64,000 nt of DNA from Bradyrhizobium amphicarpaeae (lineage in GTDB: Bacteria > Pseudomonadota > Alphaproteobacteria > Rhizobiales > Xanthobacteraceae): NCBI RefSeq assembly GCF_002266435.3, contig NZ_CP029426.2, positions 186,001 to 250,000 on the forward strand, written 5' to 3'. This document shows positions 9,531 to 20,098 of the stretch, piece by piece (position 1 is the stretch's first letter; each line of letters opens with the position of its first letter). Under the pieces are notes generated by a model, which did not search any database, was not told where the DNA came from, and saw only the letters and a list, made by a program, of their open reading frames with translations. The translations under genes were made by a program, and so were the position numbers.

Positions 9531-10057
9531 CTTGACCCTCCCGGTTCTGGAAACAACCCGATGATGCCGCCGGCCGGAATCGGCGGCGGGTTCGAGAATG
9601 GCTGACCCGGCACGTTGCGGGTCGGCGGCGGGCCGCCGCGGTCGACAGCCCATTGATCATTGACGATGCCGCGCTGTGACTTGCTCCAGCGTTCGAAGAA
9701 GCGGCGCTCGGCGGTGTCCTCGTCGTCGGCAATCACCACGTCGAGCTGCCGCCATTTTCCGCGCGACAGCGTCCAGCGGCGCAGGCTCGAGGCCTCGAAA
9801 CCCGTCAGGAGCGCGACAATGACATCGGCGAAGAAGATCGAACCGCGCCCGAGGCCGAGGCCGGACAGCCCCGCGTTGAACGCAGCGACGAAGACCAGAT
9901 AGCCGATCAGCGCCAGCCACAGCCTGTTCCACAGCAGCCAGACCGGACCGAAGATCATCGCCCAGAAATGGAATCCGTCGCGCACGAACACGAACTTATC
10001 GGTCGCGCGCAGATCGGCTCCGGCGGGGGAGGGAGCATGAACTGTGTAGACAGGCAT
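9527..10057 (-). CDS. DUF2628 small membrane protein within the histidine operon
   Basis: 176 residues from ATG 10057 (MPVYTVHAP). It contains the DUF2628 signature: a short soluble start, [23 protein letters not shown], then hydrophobic helices around 45-65 and 70-90, and a Pro/Gly-rich tail ([16 protein letters not shown]). The function of the family is unknown. It lies between hisB and hisH, 66 bp after hisB, with its stop overlapping the hisH start, so it is almost certainly co-expressed with the histidine enzymes. I recall the same placement in other Bradyrhizobium and Rhodopseudomonas genomes; this was not checked here. Confidence 0.85.
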   Translation of the reverse strand: MPVYTVHAPSPAGADLRATDKFVFVRDGFHFWAMIFGPVWLLWNRLWLALIGYLVFVAAFNAGLSGLGLGRGSIFFADVIVALLTGFEASSLRRWTLSRGKWRQLDVVIADDEDTAERRFFERWSKSQRGIVNDQWAVDRGGPPPTRNVPGQPFSNPPPIPAGGIIGLFPEPGGSR

Positions 10058-10123
10058 GGTGATGCCCCGTTGCTCGAGAATTCGGTGATACCGCAAGCGG
10101 CGCGTGCCGCCGGCCGAAAGATG

Positions 10124-10717
10124 TCAGCCGCCGAGCGAGCCCTTGGTGGACGGGATTTCTCCCGCCGCCTTCGGGTCGATCGCGACCGCTGTGCGCAGCG
10201 CCCGCGCCAGCCCCTTGAAGCAGGACTCGGCAATATGGTGGCTGTTATCGCCATATAGGGTCTCGACGTGGAGAGTCACGCCGGCGTTCATGGCGAAGGC
10301 CTGGAACCACTCGCGCACCAGCTCGGTGTCGAACTCGCCGATCTTGTCGCGGGGGAAGTCGGCCTTGAACACCAGGAACGGGCGGCCCGAGATGTCGATG
10401 ACAACGCGCGACAGCGTCTCGTCCATCGGCATGTGCACGCCGGCGTAGCGGGTGATGCCCGCCATGTTGCCGAGCGCCTGCTTGACCGCCTGGCCGAGCG
10501 CGATGCCGGTATCTTCGGTGGTATGGTGGTAATCAATGTGCAGATCGCCCACCGCCTTGACCGTGAGGTCGATGCGGGAATGGCGGGCGAGGAGATCGAG
10601 CATATGGTCGAAAAAGCCGATGCCCGTCGCGATATCAGCCACGCCGGTACCATCGAGGTTCACGGAGACCTCGATCTCGGTTTCCTTGGTCTTGCGCTTG
10701 ATCGTCGCGGTGCGCAT
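10124..10717 (-). CDS. hisB: Imidazoleglycerol-phosphate dehydratase
   Basis: 197 residues from ATG 10717 ([17 protein letters not shown]). It is the single-domain HisB (no HisN phosphatase fused) that dehydrates imidazole glycerol phosphate to imidazole acetol phosphate. The duplicated metal sites are seen as [30 protein letters not shown] and [19 protein letters not shown], giving the manganese-binding His/Glu set. It is the first gene of the minus-strand his block, divergent from hslV with 191 bp between start codons; its promoter should lie there. Confidence 0.97.
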   Translation of the reverse strand: MRTATIKRKTKETEIEVSVNLDGTGVADIATGIGFFDHMLDLLARHSRIDLTVKAVGDLHIDYHHTTEDTGIALGQAVKQALGNMAGITRYAGVHMPMDETLSRVVIDISGRPFLVFKADFPRDKIGEFDTELVREWFQAFAMNAGVTLHVETLYGDNSHHIAESCFKGLARALRTAVAIDPKAAGEIPSTKGSLGG

Positions 10718-10908
10718 TGAAAGCTGGCTCTCATCCTGGCTCGGGGCCGAAAACGCCGGTCTTTTAACAGCCAAATGACGCCTTCGCTACTGCGGGATCG
10801 CGTTGGCAGGCAGCACTTCCACCTATGGTGAGCGAAATTCGGCCCGGAACGGCCCGTTGTGCGCCTGCGCCGGACCGCCTAAATCAGGCGGGACAACGAG
10901 GATCATTC

Positions 10909-11469
10909 ATGCAGGCTTCCCAAAACAGCTCGCCGGGCTGGCACGGCACCACGATCCTGACCGTCCGCAAGGGCGGCAAGGTGGTGGTCGGCGGCGACGG
11001 CCAGGTCTCGATCGGCCAGACCGTGATCAAGTCCAACGCCAAGAAGGTCCGGAAACTCGGCAAGGGCGACGTGATCGGCGGCTTCGCCGGCGCGACCGCC
11101 GACGCCTTCACCCTGTTCGAGCGCCTGGAAGCCAAGCTCGATCAATATCCGGGGCAGCTGACCCGGGCCGCGGTGGAACTCGCCAAGGACTGGCGCACCG
11201 ACCGCTATCTGCGGCGGCTGGAAGCCATGATGATCGTGGCCGACAAGGACGTGTCCCTGGTGCTGACCGGCACCGGCGACGTTCTGGAGCCCGAGGCCGG
11301 CGTGATGGCGATCGGCTCCGGCGGCAATTACGCGCTGGCCGCCGCGCGCGCCCTGCTCGACACCGACAAGGACGCCGAAGCCATCGTCCGCCGCTCGCTG
11401 GATATCGCTGCGGATATTTGCGTCTACACCAACCGGAATTTGACCGTCGAAGCGCTGGCGACCGGCTAG
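10909..11469 (+). CDS. hslV: ATP-dependent protease subunit HslV
   Basis: 186 residues from ATG 10909 ([23 protein letters not shown]). HslV is the proteasome-like peptidase of the HslUV complex. The catalytic N-terminal Thr after propeptide removal is the first Thr of [21 protein letters not shown], giving a propeptide of about 13 residues. The [19 protein letters not shown] motif is conserved. hslU lies 863 bp downstream rather than directly adjacent: a repeat and a UPF0314 gene intervene. Confidence 0.97.
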   Translation: MQASQNSSPGWHGTTILTVRKGGKVVVGGDGQVSIGQTVIKSNAKKVRKLGKGDVIGGFAGATADAFTLFERLEAKLDQYPGQLTRAAVELAKDWRTDRYLRRLEAMMIVADKDVSLVLTGTGDVLEPEAGVMAIGSGGNYALAAARALLDTDKDAEAIVRRSLDIAADICVYTNRNLTVEALATG

Positions 11470-11512
11470 AGGATCCATCGGTGGATGAACAGCGCTGCTC
11501 CGGGCTCGGTCT

Positions 11513-11633
11513 AACCTCTCCCGCTTGCGGGAGAGGTCGCGCCAAAGGCGCGGGTGAGGGCTCTCACCTCTTGGGGGTTCTTGCTAGCGGAGACACCCTC
11601 TCCCCAACCCTCTCCCGCAAGCGGGAGAGGGAG
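11513..11633. repeat. Intergenic palindromic repeat, family A copy 2 (hslV downstream)
   Basis: Both ends carry self-complementary hairpins: CTCTCCCGC-TT-GCGGGAGAG (11516-11535) and CTCTCCCGC-AA-GCGGGAGAG (11610-11629). These are also complementary to each other, so the whole element can fold into one long cruciform. The internal phrase CCCTCTCCCCAACCCTCTCC is the reverse complement of the GGTTGGGGAGAGGG phrase in copies 1 and 3. Confidence 0.85.
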
Positions 11634-11650
11634 CGCAGCACCGCCTTGGC

Positions 11651-12283
11651 ATGACGCTCGCGCCCACCAAAAATGCCACGACAACGATCCCCCCAGCCAC
11701 CTGGGTCGGCATCGCGCTGTTGCTGCTGGCGCTGCAGGCCGCGATCCTGTTCGGCATGGGGCGAGTGCCGATCTGCACCTGCGGCTATGTCAAGCTGTGG
11801 CACGGCGTGGTGAACAGCTCGGAGAATTCGCAGCACATCGCCGACTGGTACACTTTCTCGCACGTGCTGCACGGCTTCCTGTTCTACGGCCTGACCTGGC
11901 TGCTGTTCGTGCGCCTGCCCTTGCTGTCTTTCCCTCTTCCAAGCTTATCCTGGCCGGCACGGCTGATCATCGCGATGCTGATCGAGGGCGCCTGGGAGAT
12001 CGTCGAGAACTCGCCCTTCATCATCGAGCGCTACCGCGCCGGCACGATCTCGCTGGATTATTTCGGCGACAGCATCGTCAATTCGGTCTCGGACAATGTG
12101 GCCATGATGCTCGGTTTCCTCGCCGCGCGCGTGCTGCCTGTCAGCGTGACAATCCTGCTCGGAGCAGCCTTCGAGATCATGCTGGCGCTGCACATTCGCG
12201 ACAATCTGACGCTCAATATCCTGATGCTGATCCATCCGATCGAAGCCGTGAAGCAATGGCAATCCGGCCCGCCTATCATCTGA
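11651..12283 (+). CDS. UPF0314 (DUF2585) membrane protein
   Basis: 210 residues with hydrophobic segments around 18-36, 66-88, 98-117 and 150-178. The family features are [30 protein letters not shown] near residues 40-72, with conserved Cys and His residues, and the [17 protein letters not shown] motif. DUF2585 proteins are inner-membrane proteins of alphaproteobacteria with no established function. It lies between hslV and hslU on the same strand, 49 bp before hslU. Confidence 0.85.
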   Translation: MTLAPTKNATTTIPPATWVGIALLLLALQAAILFGMGRVPICTCGYVKLWHGVVNSSENSQHIADWYTFSHVLHGFLFYGLTWLLFVRLPLLSFPLPSLSWPARLIIAMLIEGAWEIVENSPFIIERYRAGTISLDYFGDSIVNSVSDNVAMMLGFLAARVLPVSVTILLGAAFEIMLALHIRDNLTLNILMLIHPIEAVKQWQSGPPII

Positions 12284-12332
12284 CGCAAAATCCGGCTTGT
12301 CCTCCCCCGCATCTGACCCTAGCTAAGGTCCC

Positions 12333-13637
<1,305 letters not shown>

Positions 13638-13665
13638 TTTGGAGCGGTCACGCTATTGATGCGGC

Positions 13666-14802
13666 GTGACCCTGCGCATCCTGCAAAACACTTGGCGAAA
13701 TCCTTGGCGGCTCCTGCTCGTGATCAACGCGGCGGTCATCGCCGGCGTATTCATTCACAAGATCCAGCTGCCGCCTTACGTCCCCTACATCCATCTGCTG
13801 GTCGACTACCATTTCGGCTTCATCAAGCGCGCACTGATCGGCGCCATTGTCGCGCTGTTCACCGACAAGGTGCCGGTGTGGCTGGTGTTCGCACTGGGCG
13901 GTGCGACGTGGCTGGTGACGGTTGGACTGTACGCAAAGTTATTTCAGAAGACGTTCGGCTTTACCGCGAAAACGCTGCCGCTGTTCGTCTTCATCGCGGG
14001 CTCGCCGTTCTTCCGGAAGAACTTCATGCACACGCTCGGCCATTTCGACATCTACGGCTGTGCGCTGGCGCTCGTCCTGCTGCTGATGCCGGCGGGCTCG
14101 TTGCTGTTCGTTGCAACGGCGGCGTTGTTCTCGATCATCCTCGTGCTGATCCACCACATTCATCTGCTGATGTACGTGCCGACCATCGTCACCATCGTCG
14201 TGCTTAGGCATTATCTCGCTTGCGGCTGCACCCGCAGCAATGTCACGTTTGGTGTTGTCGCTCTCGCGATTGTCTCCGCGCTGTTCTTCGCCGCGCAATT
14301 CCTGGGAACGATGCCGATCCCGGAAGCGGATTTCGTCGCGTACCTGAAAGCCCGGATGGCCGATCCGTCACGGACCGACCTGCTGCAATTCGCCTATATC
14401 TGGTACCAGCCGCTGGCGAAGGAGATCTCGGACACCTGGGACCGCCTGCCGCACAACATCCTCGGCGTACCCGTGTTCGCGTTGCTGATCTGGCTGCACG
14501 CCCCACTGTGGCGCTTCTTCGCGAACCTGATCGGCGCGCTTGCCAATGAGACGCACCGTCGTCTCGTGCTTGCGGCGCTGATCGGTGTCAGCCTCGCTTA
14601 CCTCGTGATGTTCGCGATGGTGTTCGACTATTCGCGCTGGATCTCGAACTGGGCGGTCTGCATGTTCCTGATCCTGCACGCTGTGAAGATGCTGCCCGCC
14701 GCGCGGGAGACGCCGCTGATTGCGGCAGAGGATCGGAAGACCAACATCTTCGGCCTGATCCTCACGCTGATCCCACGCGTCGGAATCATCCGGCCGTTTT
14801 AA
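13666..14802 (+). CDS. Multi-pass inner-membrane protein of unknown function
   Basis: 378 residues from GTG 13666, 28 bp after hslU; a nearby ATG at 13659 is out of frame. About eight to nine hydrophobic helices are visible. Recognisable local features are DYHFGFIKRALIGAIVALF near residue 45, LGHFDIYGCALAL near 125, HHIHLLMYVPTI near 165 and FDYSRWISNW near 325: charged or aromatic residues at the membrane edges as in polysaccharide polymerases or glycosyltransferase-like membrane proteins. I do not recognise a named family. The tight spacing suggests readthrough from hslU. Confidence 0.75.
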   Translation: MTLRILQNTWRNPWRLLLVINAAVIAGVFIHKIQLPPYVPYIHLLVDYHFGFIKRALIGAIVALFTDKVPVWLVFALGGATWLVTVGLYAKLFQKTFGFTAKTLPLFVFIAGSPFFRKNFMHTLGHFDIYGCALALVLLLMPAGSLLFVATAALFSIILVLIHHIHLLMYVPTIVTIVVLRHYLACGCTRSNVTFGVVALAIVSALFFAAQFLGTMPIPEADFVAYLKARMADPSRTDLLQFAYIWYQPLAKEISDTWDRLPHNILGVPVFALLIWLHAPLWRFFANLIGALANETHRRLVLAALIGVSLAYLVMFAMVFDYSRWISNWAVCMFLILHAVKMLPAARETPLIAAEDRKTNIFGLILTLIPRVGIIRPF

Positions 14803-14830
14803 GCTTCGCTCGCAACCACAGCAGCGATGC

Positions 14831-14956
14831 GCTCCCTCCCCCGCTTGCGGGGGAGGGTTGGGGAGAGGGCTATCTCAACAGCGGGAATCCCCCAGAGGAG
14901 AGAACCCTCACCCGCCGCGCGTTCCGCACGTCGACCTCTCCCGCAAACGGGAGAGG
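14831..14956. repeat. Intergenic palindromic repeat, family A copy 3
   Basis: Starts with CTCCCCCGC-TT-GCGGGGGAG and the shared phrase GGTTGGGGAGAGGG, and ends with CCTCTCCCGC-AAA-CGGGAGAGG. It lies between the convergent membrane-protein gene and the Smr gene, where it could also end transcription from both sides. Confidence 0.85.
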
Positions 14957-14982
14957 CAAGAGAAGCCGCACGCGTCGGGCTG

Positions 14983-15585
14983 CTAAAACCTCGCCCGCCT
15001 GATCCGCACATACAGCGCGCCCTCGCCGCCATGGCCGATATGGGCTGTCTCGAAGCCGACCACGAAGCTGCGGAATTCCGGCAGGCTCAGCCATTCCGGC
15101 ACCTGACGGCGCAGCACGCCGCTTTCGCCGCCGCTGCGGCCCTTGCCGGTGATGACGAGCACGAAGGTCAGTCCGTCGTGATGGGCGCGGTGCAGGAAGC
15201 CGGTCAGGGCACGATGCGCGCGCGTCTGGGTCATGCCGTGCAGATCGAGCCGCGCCTCGATCTCGCTGCGGCCGCGCGACAGCTTTGTCCGCTCGCGCTT
15301 GCCGAGCGGCGCCAAAGGCGGGACGGCCGGTTTTACCGCGCGCGGCGCCGGTGCAGCAGCGACCGGCCGTGGCGATGACGCAGGCTGCGTGACGGGTGCT
15401 GCGGACAAAGGCTCGCTGCGCGGAGCGGCGTGCGCCTTGACCACTGCCTTGGCCGCGCGCTGCTTCCTCAGCGGCTTGACCTGTTTGGCCACGACCTCCC
15501 ACAGCTCGCGCTCCTCCTCGCTCAGCGCGCGGCGGCGCGGCGAGGGGCGAGGCTCCAGCACGGGCGGACGGGACGATCGCTTCAT
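14983..15585 (-). CDS. Smr-domain (MutS2 C-terminal-like) nuclease protein
   Basis: 200 residues. The first half is basic and Pro/Ala-rich with no fold visible; the second half is an Smr domain with the diagnostic LDLHGMTQTRAHRAL, VITGKGRSGG and the C-terminal GGEGALYVRIRR. Stand-alone Smr proteins have nicking or RNA endonuclease activity in several species; which applies here is unknown. Its ATG overlaps the mltA stop as ATGA (15585-15582), so translation is probably coupled with mltA. Confidence 0.9.
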   Translation of the reverse strand: MKRSSRPPVLEPRPSPRRRALSEEERELWEVVAKQVKPLRKQRAAKAVVKAHAAPRSEPLSAAPVTQPASSPRPVAAAPAPRAVKPAVPPLAPLGKRERTKLSRGRSEIEARLDLHGMTQTRAHRALTGFLHRAHHDGLTFVLVITGKGRSGGESGVLRRQVPEWLSLPEFRSFVVGFETAHIGHGGEGALYVRIRRARF

Positions 15586-17117
15586 TGCTGCCGTTGAGGA
15601 CGTTTCTTTACCGGCCGCTGCGGTTCGCGATCGGCCTCGATTGCGGGACGCGGCGCCGGCAACGGGACTGGACCCGCGATGGCGACCGTGTCGCTCTTGG
15701 TGTCCGCGGGGGCGGCAGCAGCCGGCTTTGCCGTCCCTTTTCCGGGATCGGTTTGCGGAAACAGCTTTGCGATCTTCTCCGAGGGGCGCGGATCAGGCAC
15801 CGGCAGGCGCGCAGCCCGCGCCGAGGGATCCAGCCCCTTCGGCACCAGCATCACGAAATGCATGGGGTGGCGCAGCCGACCGGAGACGCGGCCTGCTTCC
15901 TGACCGGCGCCGAAATAGAGATCGGCGCGCGCGGGACCGATGATGGCCGAGCCGGTGTCCTGCGCGATCATCAGCCGATGGAACGGCGTCTTCGAGCGTT
16001 CGGACTCGATCGGCAGCTCGCCCTCGATGAAGAACGGCGTGCCGTAGACATGCAGCGCCTTGTCGACCGCGATCGAGCGTCCCGCCGTCAGCGGAATACC
16101 CTGCGCGCCCACCGCCTCCTCCTTGTCGGAGAGATTGACCTCGCGGAAGAAGATGTAGGAGCGGTTCTGGCGGCGCAGGTCCTTGGCACCGTCAGGATTT
16201 TGCGCCATCCACTCCCTGATCTTCTGCATCGACATCTCTTCCTTCGGAATGATGCCGCGCTCGATCAGGACGCGCCCGACTGCGGTATAGGGATAACCGT
16301 TATAGGCGTCGTAGTTCAGCCGGACCGAGCCGCCGTCGTCGAACTTGATCCGCGCCGAACCCTGGATCTGCGCGAACAACAGATCGGTCGGATCCTTCAG
16401 CCAGGCGATCTCGAGCCCGCGGCCGGCGATCTTGCCATCCTCGATCTCGGCCCGATCGTAATAGGGCACCAGCTTGCGGCGGCCGATCTTGCGATAGACC
16501 GGCCCCTTGTTGGGCAGGCTCACCGAATCCTGCTTGTAGCCGCGCACGAACAGATTCGAGGGGCGGCGATAGACCGGAACGTTGTAGACGTCGGTCTGCG
16601 TCCTCGATCCCTCCAGCACAGGCTCGTAATAGCCGGTGACGAAACCATCGGGCTCGCCGAGTCGCGAGATCCGCAGCGGCGCAAAATTCTCCTCGAAGAA
16701 GGTCTTCGCCTTGGCGTCGTCGGCGAGCTCGAGCGATTTCGCCGCCCGGCAAGGTTCGTTCAATGAACCTGCCAGCGCCTTCGGCTCGGATGCTCCGGTC
16801 TGCGCATTGATCGGTTTGCAGCTGGCGCGAAACGTCTTGTATGCCGCGAGGTGATTGTCGTCGCTCCAGCCCTTCACGTCCGCCCAGGCCAGCGGCAGAT
16901 ATTGCGCGCCGGGAATTTCGAACGGCAGCGGGAGCTGCGGATAGGGCAAGGCCCGCAGCGGAGCGGCAGGCAATTGCGGCGGATGATGGTGATGGCTGCG
17001 ATAATGGCGCCGCGCCGCTTCGGCGCCGAGCGAAAACGAGGACAGCGCGACGACGCCTGCGCAAAGCGCGGTCGCGCCGGTCTTCAGAAAGACCTTAATT
17101 CGCGCTTCCGGTGCCAA
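15582..17117 (-). CDS. mltA: Membrane-bound lytic murein transglycosylase A
   Basis: About 511 residues. The best start is TTG at 17117 with a GGAAG ribosome site 5 bases upstream; it gives MAPEARIKVFLKTGATALCAG, a good signal peptide, and overlaps the end of the Tim44-like gene by 23 bp. The enzyme cleaves peptidoglycan glycan strands with 1,6-anhydromuramic acid formation. The MltA barrel is seen in GFVTGYYEPVLEGSRTQTDVYNVP and the C-terminal 3D domain in IAQDTGSAIIGPARADLYFG with catalytic Asp. There is a natural His patch (RRHYRSHHHHPP) after the signal peptide and a Pro/Ala/Lys-rich tail of about 70 residues. No lipobox Cys is evident. Confidence 0.93.
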   Translation of the reverse strand: MAPEARIKVFLKTGATALCAGVVALSSFSLGAEAARRHYRSHHHHPPQLPAAPLRALPYPQLPLPFEIPGAQYLPLAWADVKGWSDDNHLAAYKTFRASCKPINAQTGASEPKALAGSLNEPCRAAKSLELADDAKAKTFFEENFAPLRISRLGEPDGFVTGYYEPVLEGSRTQTDVYNVPVYRRPSNLFVRGYKQDSVSLPNKGPVYRKIGRRKLVPYYDRAEIEDGKIAGRGLEIAWLKDPTDLLFAQIQGSARIKFDDGGSVRLNYDAYNGYPYTAVGRVLIERGIIPKEEMSMQKIREWMAQNPDGAKDLRRQNRSYIFFREVNLSDKEEAVGAQGIPLTAGRSIAVDKALHVYGTPFFIEGELPIESERSKTPFHRLMIAQDTGSAIIGPARADLYFGAGQEAGRVSGRLRHPMHFVMLVPKGLDPSARAARLPVPDPRPSEKIAKLFPQTDPGKGTAKPAAAAPADTKSDTVAIAGPVPLPAPRPAIEADREPQRPVKKRPQRQQ

Positions 17118-17802
17118 CCAGCTTCCAGTTCGGATCGCGGGAGGTGATGTCGCGGGCGAAAGTCCAGATGTCGGTGATGTCGGCAACCGTGTCGGCGCTG
17201 CCGTCGACGATGTTGCCGGCCTTGTCCCGGGTGGCGGAGATCATCTGCGAGACGAAGCGGATCGTGAGCTGGGCGGTGCGGTCGCGCAGCTCGGCGCCGA
17301 CGAGCTCGGCCTTGTCGATCGAGACGAAGCGGGTCTCGGTCTTCTGCTCTTTCGTCTCGCGCTCCTTGATTGCGGCCTCGAAGCTCTCATAGACGTCCGC
17401 CGACAACAGGTCGCGCAGCGCGCGGCGGTCGCCGTTGGCAAAGGCCAGCACGATCATCTCGTAGGCACCCTTGGCGCCCGAGATGAAATGACGCGGGTCG
17501 AACGTGGAATCCTTCTCGACGATGGCATCCAGGCCCTGCGCCAGCGCGGTGCCCGGCTCGGTCAGACCCTTCCAGCGGTCGGACGGCGGGGTCGGCTCGG
17601 CCGTCGGCGCCAGCGGAGCCTGGTCGATCACCTTGCCCGGCATGGTCACGACGTTGTTGTCCTGGGCACCACCGAGCGCATTGCGGGCGGCGGTCCGATC
17701 GAACGGCGGCCGCTCGTTGCCGGTTCGCTGCCCGAGCACGCTGCGCAGCCGCAGAAAGATGAAGACCGCCAGCGCCAGGAAGATGATGGTGTAGATGTCC
17801 AC
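17095..17802 (-). CDS. Tim44/TimA-like domain protein
   Basis: 235 residues with one N-terminal membrane helix (IYTIIFLALAVFIFLRL), a linker of about 80 residues, and a Tim44-like domain from about residue 95 (FDPRHFISGAKGAYEMIVLAFANGDRRALRDLLS) to the end (DITSRDPNWKLVGT). Bacterial Tim44 homologues (TimA) are membrane-anchored with an unclear role. Its order with mltA, Smr and divergent secB is conserved in alphaproteobacteria near the replication origin, and matches Caulobacter gene order. Confidence 0.9.
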   Translation of the reverse strand: MDIYTIIFLALAVFIFLRLRSVLGQRTGNERPPFDRTAARNALGGAQDNNVVTMPGKVIDQAPLAPTAEPTPPSDRWKGLTEPGTALAQGLDAIVEKDSTFDPRHFISGAKGAYEMIVLAFANGDRRALRDLLSADVYESFEAAIKERETKEQKTETRFVSIDKAELVGAELRDRTAQLTIRFVSQMISATRDKAGNIVDGSADTVADITDIWTFARDITSRDPNWKLVGTGSAN

Positions 17803-18215
17803 GTCGGATTCGCTTTCTGGTCTTTGCTCTGGGTCTACGCTTTGGGGTCGTCGCCGGGAAAATCAATCCGGCCAGTCAACCGTTCCACACGGGAACGGCA
17901 AGTCTACATCACCATTTTAGGTCCGCGTCAGGTCCTTCGGGATGTAGGCACGAAATCCTGCCCGGCCAATGGCGCCTTTTGGCACAGTGCCGAGTGTAGC
18001 GCGTTTTATGCTTAAGGGGAAACCCGATCCTGCCCGGAAATCGCGTATCTTCAATCATTTAAGGCGCAGTTTCGTGGAAAGGGCCGGATCAGTGCGGCAG
18101 TTGCGGCGCGGCGGCAAATCCCGCCTCCGGGACCGTTCGTCCTTGTGGAACGAGGCGGCCCTATGTTAGCCAACCGCCGCGAAATTCAGCCCAAATCGGG
18201 TAAGGAGAGACTCTC
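17803..18215. other. Intergenic region between divergent tim44-like and secB genes
   Basis: 413 bp without a convincing gene; the short open frames here have no family features or ribosome sites. It should hold both promoters. A small hairpin (CCGTTCC/GGAACGG, 17880-17898) is the only structure I see. The secB ribosome site is AAGGAGAG (18200-18207). Confidence 0.6.
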
Positions 18216-18698
18216 ATGACCAACGGTAACGGCACCCCTCCCGAGGCGGCCCAGGCTCCCCAGCTCAACGTGCTGGCGCAATATACCAAGGACCTTTCAT
18301 TCGAGAATCCGAACGCGCCCGGCTCGCTCCAGCAGCAGAGCCAGCCCCCCCAGATCAACATCCAGATCAATGTCAGCGCCAACAACCTCAGCGAGCAGGA
18401 GTTCGAGGTGACGCTGTCGGTCGAGGGCAAGGCCGAGACCGCCGGCAAGATCATGTTCTCGTTCGAGCTGGCCTATGCCGGCGTGTTCCGCATCGCCAAC
18501 GTGCCGAAGGAAAATCTGCATCCGCTGGTCATGATCGAGTGCCCGCGCCTGCTGTTCCCGTTCGCCCGCGAGATCATCGCGACGGCGGTGCGCGACGGTG
18601 GGTTCCCGCCCCTGATGCTGGATCCCGTCGACTTCGTCGGTCTCTATCGCCAGAACATGGAGCGGCAAATGGCCGCCCCGACGAGCGGCCAAGCATAG
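18216..18698 (+). CDS. secB: Protein-export chaperone SecB
   Basis: 160 residues with a good AAGGAGA ribosome site. SecB is a tetrameric cytoplasmic chaperone that keeps preproteins unfolded and hands them to SecA. The core is recognised from [31 protein letters not shown] and [32 protein letters not shown]. Slightly long N and C tails are normal in alphaproteobacteria. It is convergent with dnaQ, 7 bp between stops. Confidence 0.97.
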   Translation: MTNGNGTPPEAAQAPQLNVLAQYTKDLSFENPNAPGSLQQQSQPPQINIQINVSANNLSEQEFEVTLSVEGKAETAGKIMFSFELAYAGVFRIANVPKENLHPLVMIECPRLLFPFAREIIATAVRDGGFPPLMLDPVDFVGLYRQNMERQMAAPTSGQA

Positions 18699-18705
18699 GC
18701 CAAGC

Positions 18706-19419
18706 CTAACCGGCCGGAGGCGCTGGAGCGGGCAAAAACTCGTTCCAGATCGCTTTGTCGCCGAGCGTTGCGATGAAGGCCCGGTGGGCCTCGCGCTCGG
18801 CATCTGAAACCCGTAGCGCGAGCGGCACCAGCCGCTGCCGCCGCGGCGCATCGCCGGCGGCATTGACGCGAATCTCCTGGGCGTCCGACGCCAGCAGCAG
18901 CTGCGACTGCCGCGCCCCGACCAGATCCACATAGACCTCGGCCAGCAGTTCGGCGTCCAGCAGCGCGCCGTGCTTGGTGCGGCGTGAGTTGTCGATCGCA
19001 TAGCGCGAGCAGAGATCGTCGAGCCGGTTGGACACGCCGGGATGCTTGCGGCGCGCCAGCAGCAGCGTATCGACCAGCCGTTCGCGCGGGATCGCCGCGC
19101 GTTTGATCTTGTCGAGCTCGGCATTGATGAAGCCGATGTCGAACGAGGCGTTGTGGATCACCAGCGGCGCATCGCCGATGAACTCCAGGAACGCATCGGC
19201 GACCTCGTGGAACAGCGGCTTGGTCGACAGAAACTCGGCCGACAGCCCATGCACCGCGAAGGCTTCCGCCGGCATGTCCCGTTCGGGATTGATATAGACG
19301 TGATACGTCTGCCCGGTCGGCATGCGGTTGAGCATCTCGACGCAGCCGATTTCGACCAGGCGATCACCGCGAAGCGGATCGAGGCCGGTGGTTTCGGTAT
19401 CGAGAACGATTTCGCGCAT
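18706..19419 (-). CDS. dnaQ: DNA polymerase III epsilon subunit (proofreading exonuclease)
   Basis: 237 residues. Exonuclease motifs are complete: ExoI DTETTGLDP with the two acidic metal ligands, ExoII HNASFDIGFINAEL, and ExoIII KHGALLDAELLAEVYVDL. It removes misincorporated bases during replication as part of the Pol III core. It is the last gene of the minus-strand run PPDK regulator-maf-coaE-dnaQ, the same order as next to the Caulobacter origin (there with aroE between maf and coaE). Confidence 0.96.
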   Translation of the reverse strand: MREIVLDTETTGLDPLRGDRLVEIGCVEMLNRMPTGQTYHVYINPERDMPAEAFAVHGLSAEFLSTKPLFHEVADAFLEFIGDAPLVIHNASFDIGFINAELDKIKRAAIPRERLVDTLLLARRKHPGVSNRLDDLCSRYAIDNSRRTKHGALLDAELLAEVYVDLVGARQSQLLLASDAQEIRVNAAGDAPRRQRLVPLALRVSDAEREAHRAFIATLGDKAIWNEFLPAPAPPAG

Positions 19420-19460
19420 GTCTTGAGATCGGTGTCGTGAGAGCCGCGTGAGACGGCGAA

Positions 19461-20060
19461 TCAGGCTCGCCGCTGCGGCATCTTAACCACCTCGGCCAGG
19501 ATGTGGGCGATTTGCGCGCGCACCGGTTCAAGTCCGTGCGACGTATCCACCACGAAATCGGCCCGCTTGCGCTTCTCGGCGTCCGGCGTCTGCTTGGCGA
19601 TGATGGCGTCGAGCTTGGCTTCGTCCATGGTGCCGCGCGCCAGCACCCGCTCGCGCTGGAGTTCCGGCGAGGTCGAGACCACGACCACGGCGTCCACGCG
19701 CGTCTCGCCACCGGTCTCGAACAGCAGCGGGATGTCGAGCACCACGACCGGCGCCTCGGCGGCTTCCGCCTCGGCGAAGAACTTTTGCCGGGACGCGCCG
19801 AGCATCGGATGGACGATCTGCTCGAGCTGCTTGATCGCGGCGGGATCATGCACGACGCGCGCCGACAGTTTTGGCCGGTCCACCTTGCCGTTCACGGTGG
19901 TGCCGGGAAAGGCGGCTTCGATCGCGGGCGCCGCTTCGCCTTCATAGAGCTGATGCACGGCGGCATCGGCATCGTAGACGGGCACACCGGCCTCCGCGAA
20001 CAATTTCGCGGTGGTGGATTTTCCCATCCCGATTGAGCCGGTCAGTCCCAGGATCCGCAT
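19461..20060 (-). CDS. coaE: Dephospho-CoA kinase
   Basis: 199 residues from ATG 20060 ([19 protein letters not shown]); an upstream in-frame start would add 14 residues and overlap maf. It phosphorylates dephospho-CoA, the last step of coenzyme A synthesis. Walker A is GSIGMGKST, and [14 protein letters not shown] and [11 protein letters not shown] are family motifs. A consensus DnaA box lies in the 38-bp gap between coaE and maf. Confidence 0.96.
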   Translation of the reverse strand: MRILGLTGSIGMGKSTTAKLFAEAGVPVYDADAAVHQLYEGEAAPAIEAAFPGTTVNGKVDRPKLSARVVHDPAAIKQLEQIVHPMLGASRQKFFAEAEAAEAPVVVLDIPLLFETGGETRVDAVVVVSTSPELQRERVLARGTMDEAKLDAIIAKQTPDAEKRKRADFVVDTSHGLEPVRAQIAHILAEVVKMPQRRA

Positions 20061-20079
20061 CAGCGTCCAGCCAAGTCCT

Positions 20080-20088
20080 TTATCCACA
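20080..20088 (+). promoter_or_regulatory. Perfect DnaA box TTATCCACA
   Basis: The 9-mer TTATCCACA is an exact match to the bacterial DnaA box and lies in the short maf-coaE gap, about 1.5 kb from the predicted oriC. It may titrate DnaA or regulate coaE/dnaQ; a chance match cannot be excluded. Confidence 0.5.
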
Positions 20089-20098
20089 TGTCTGTCAT

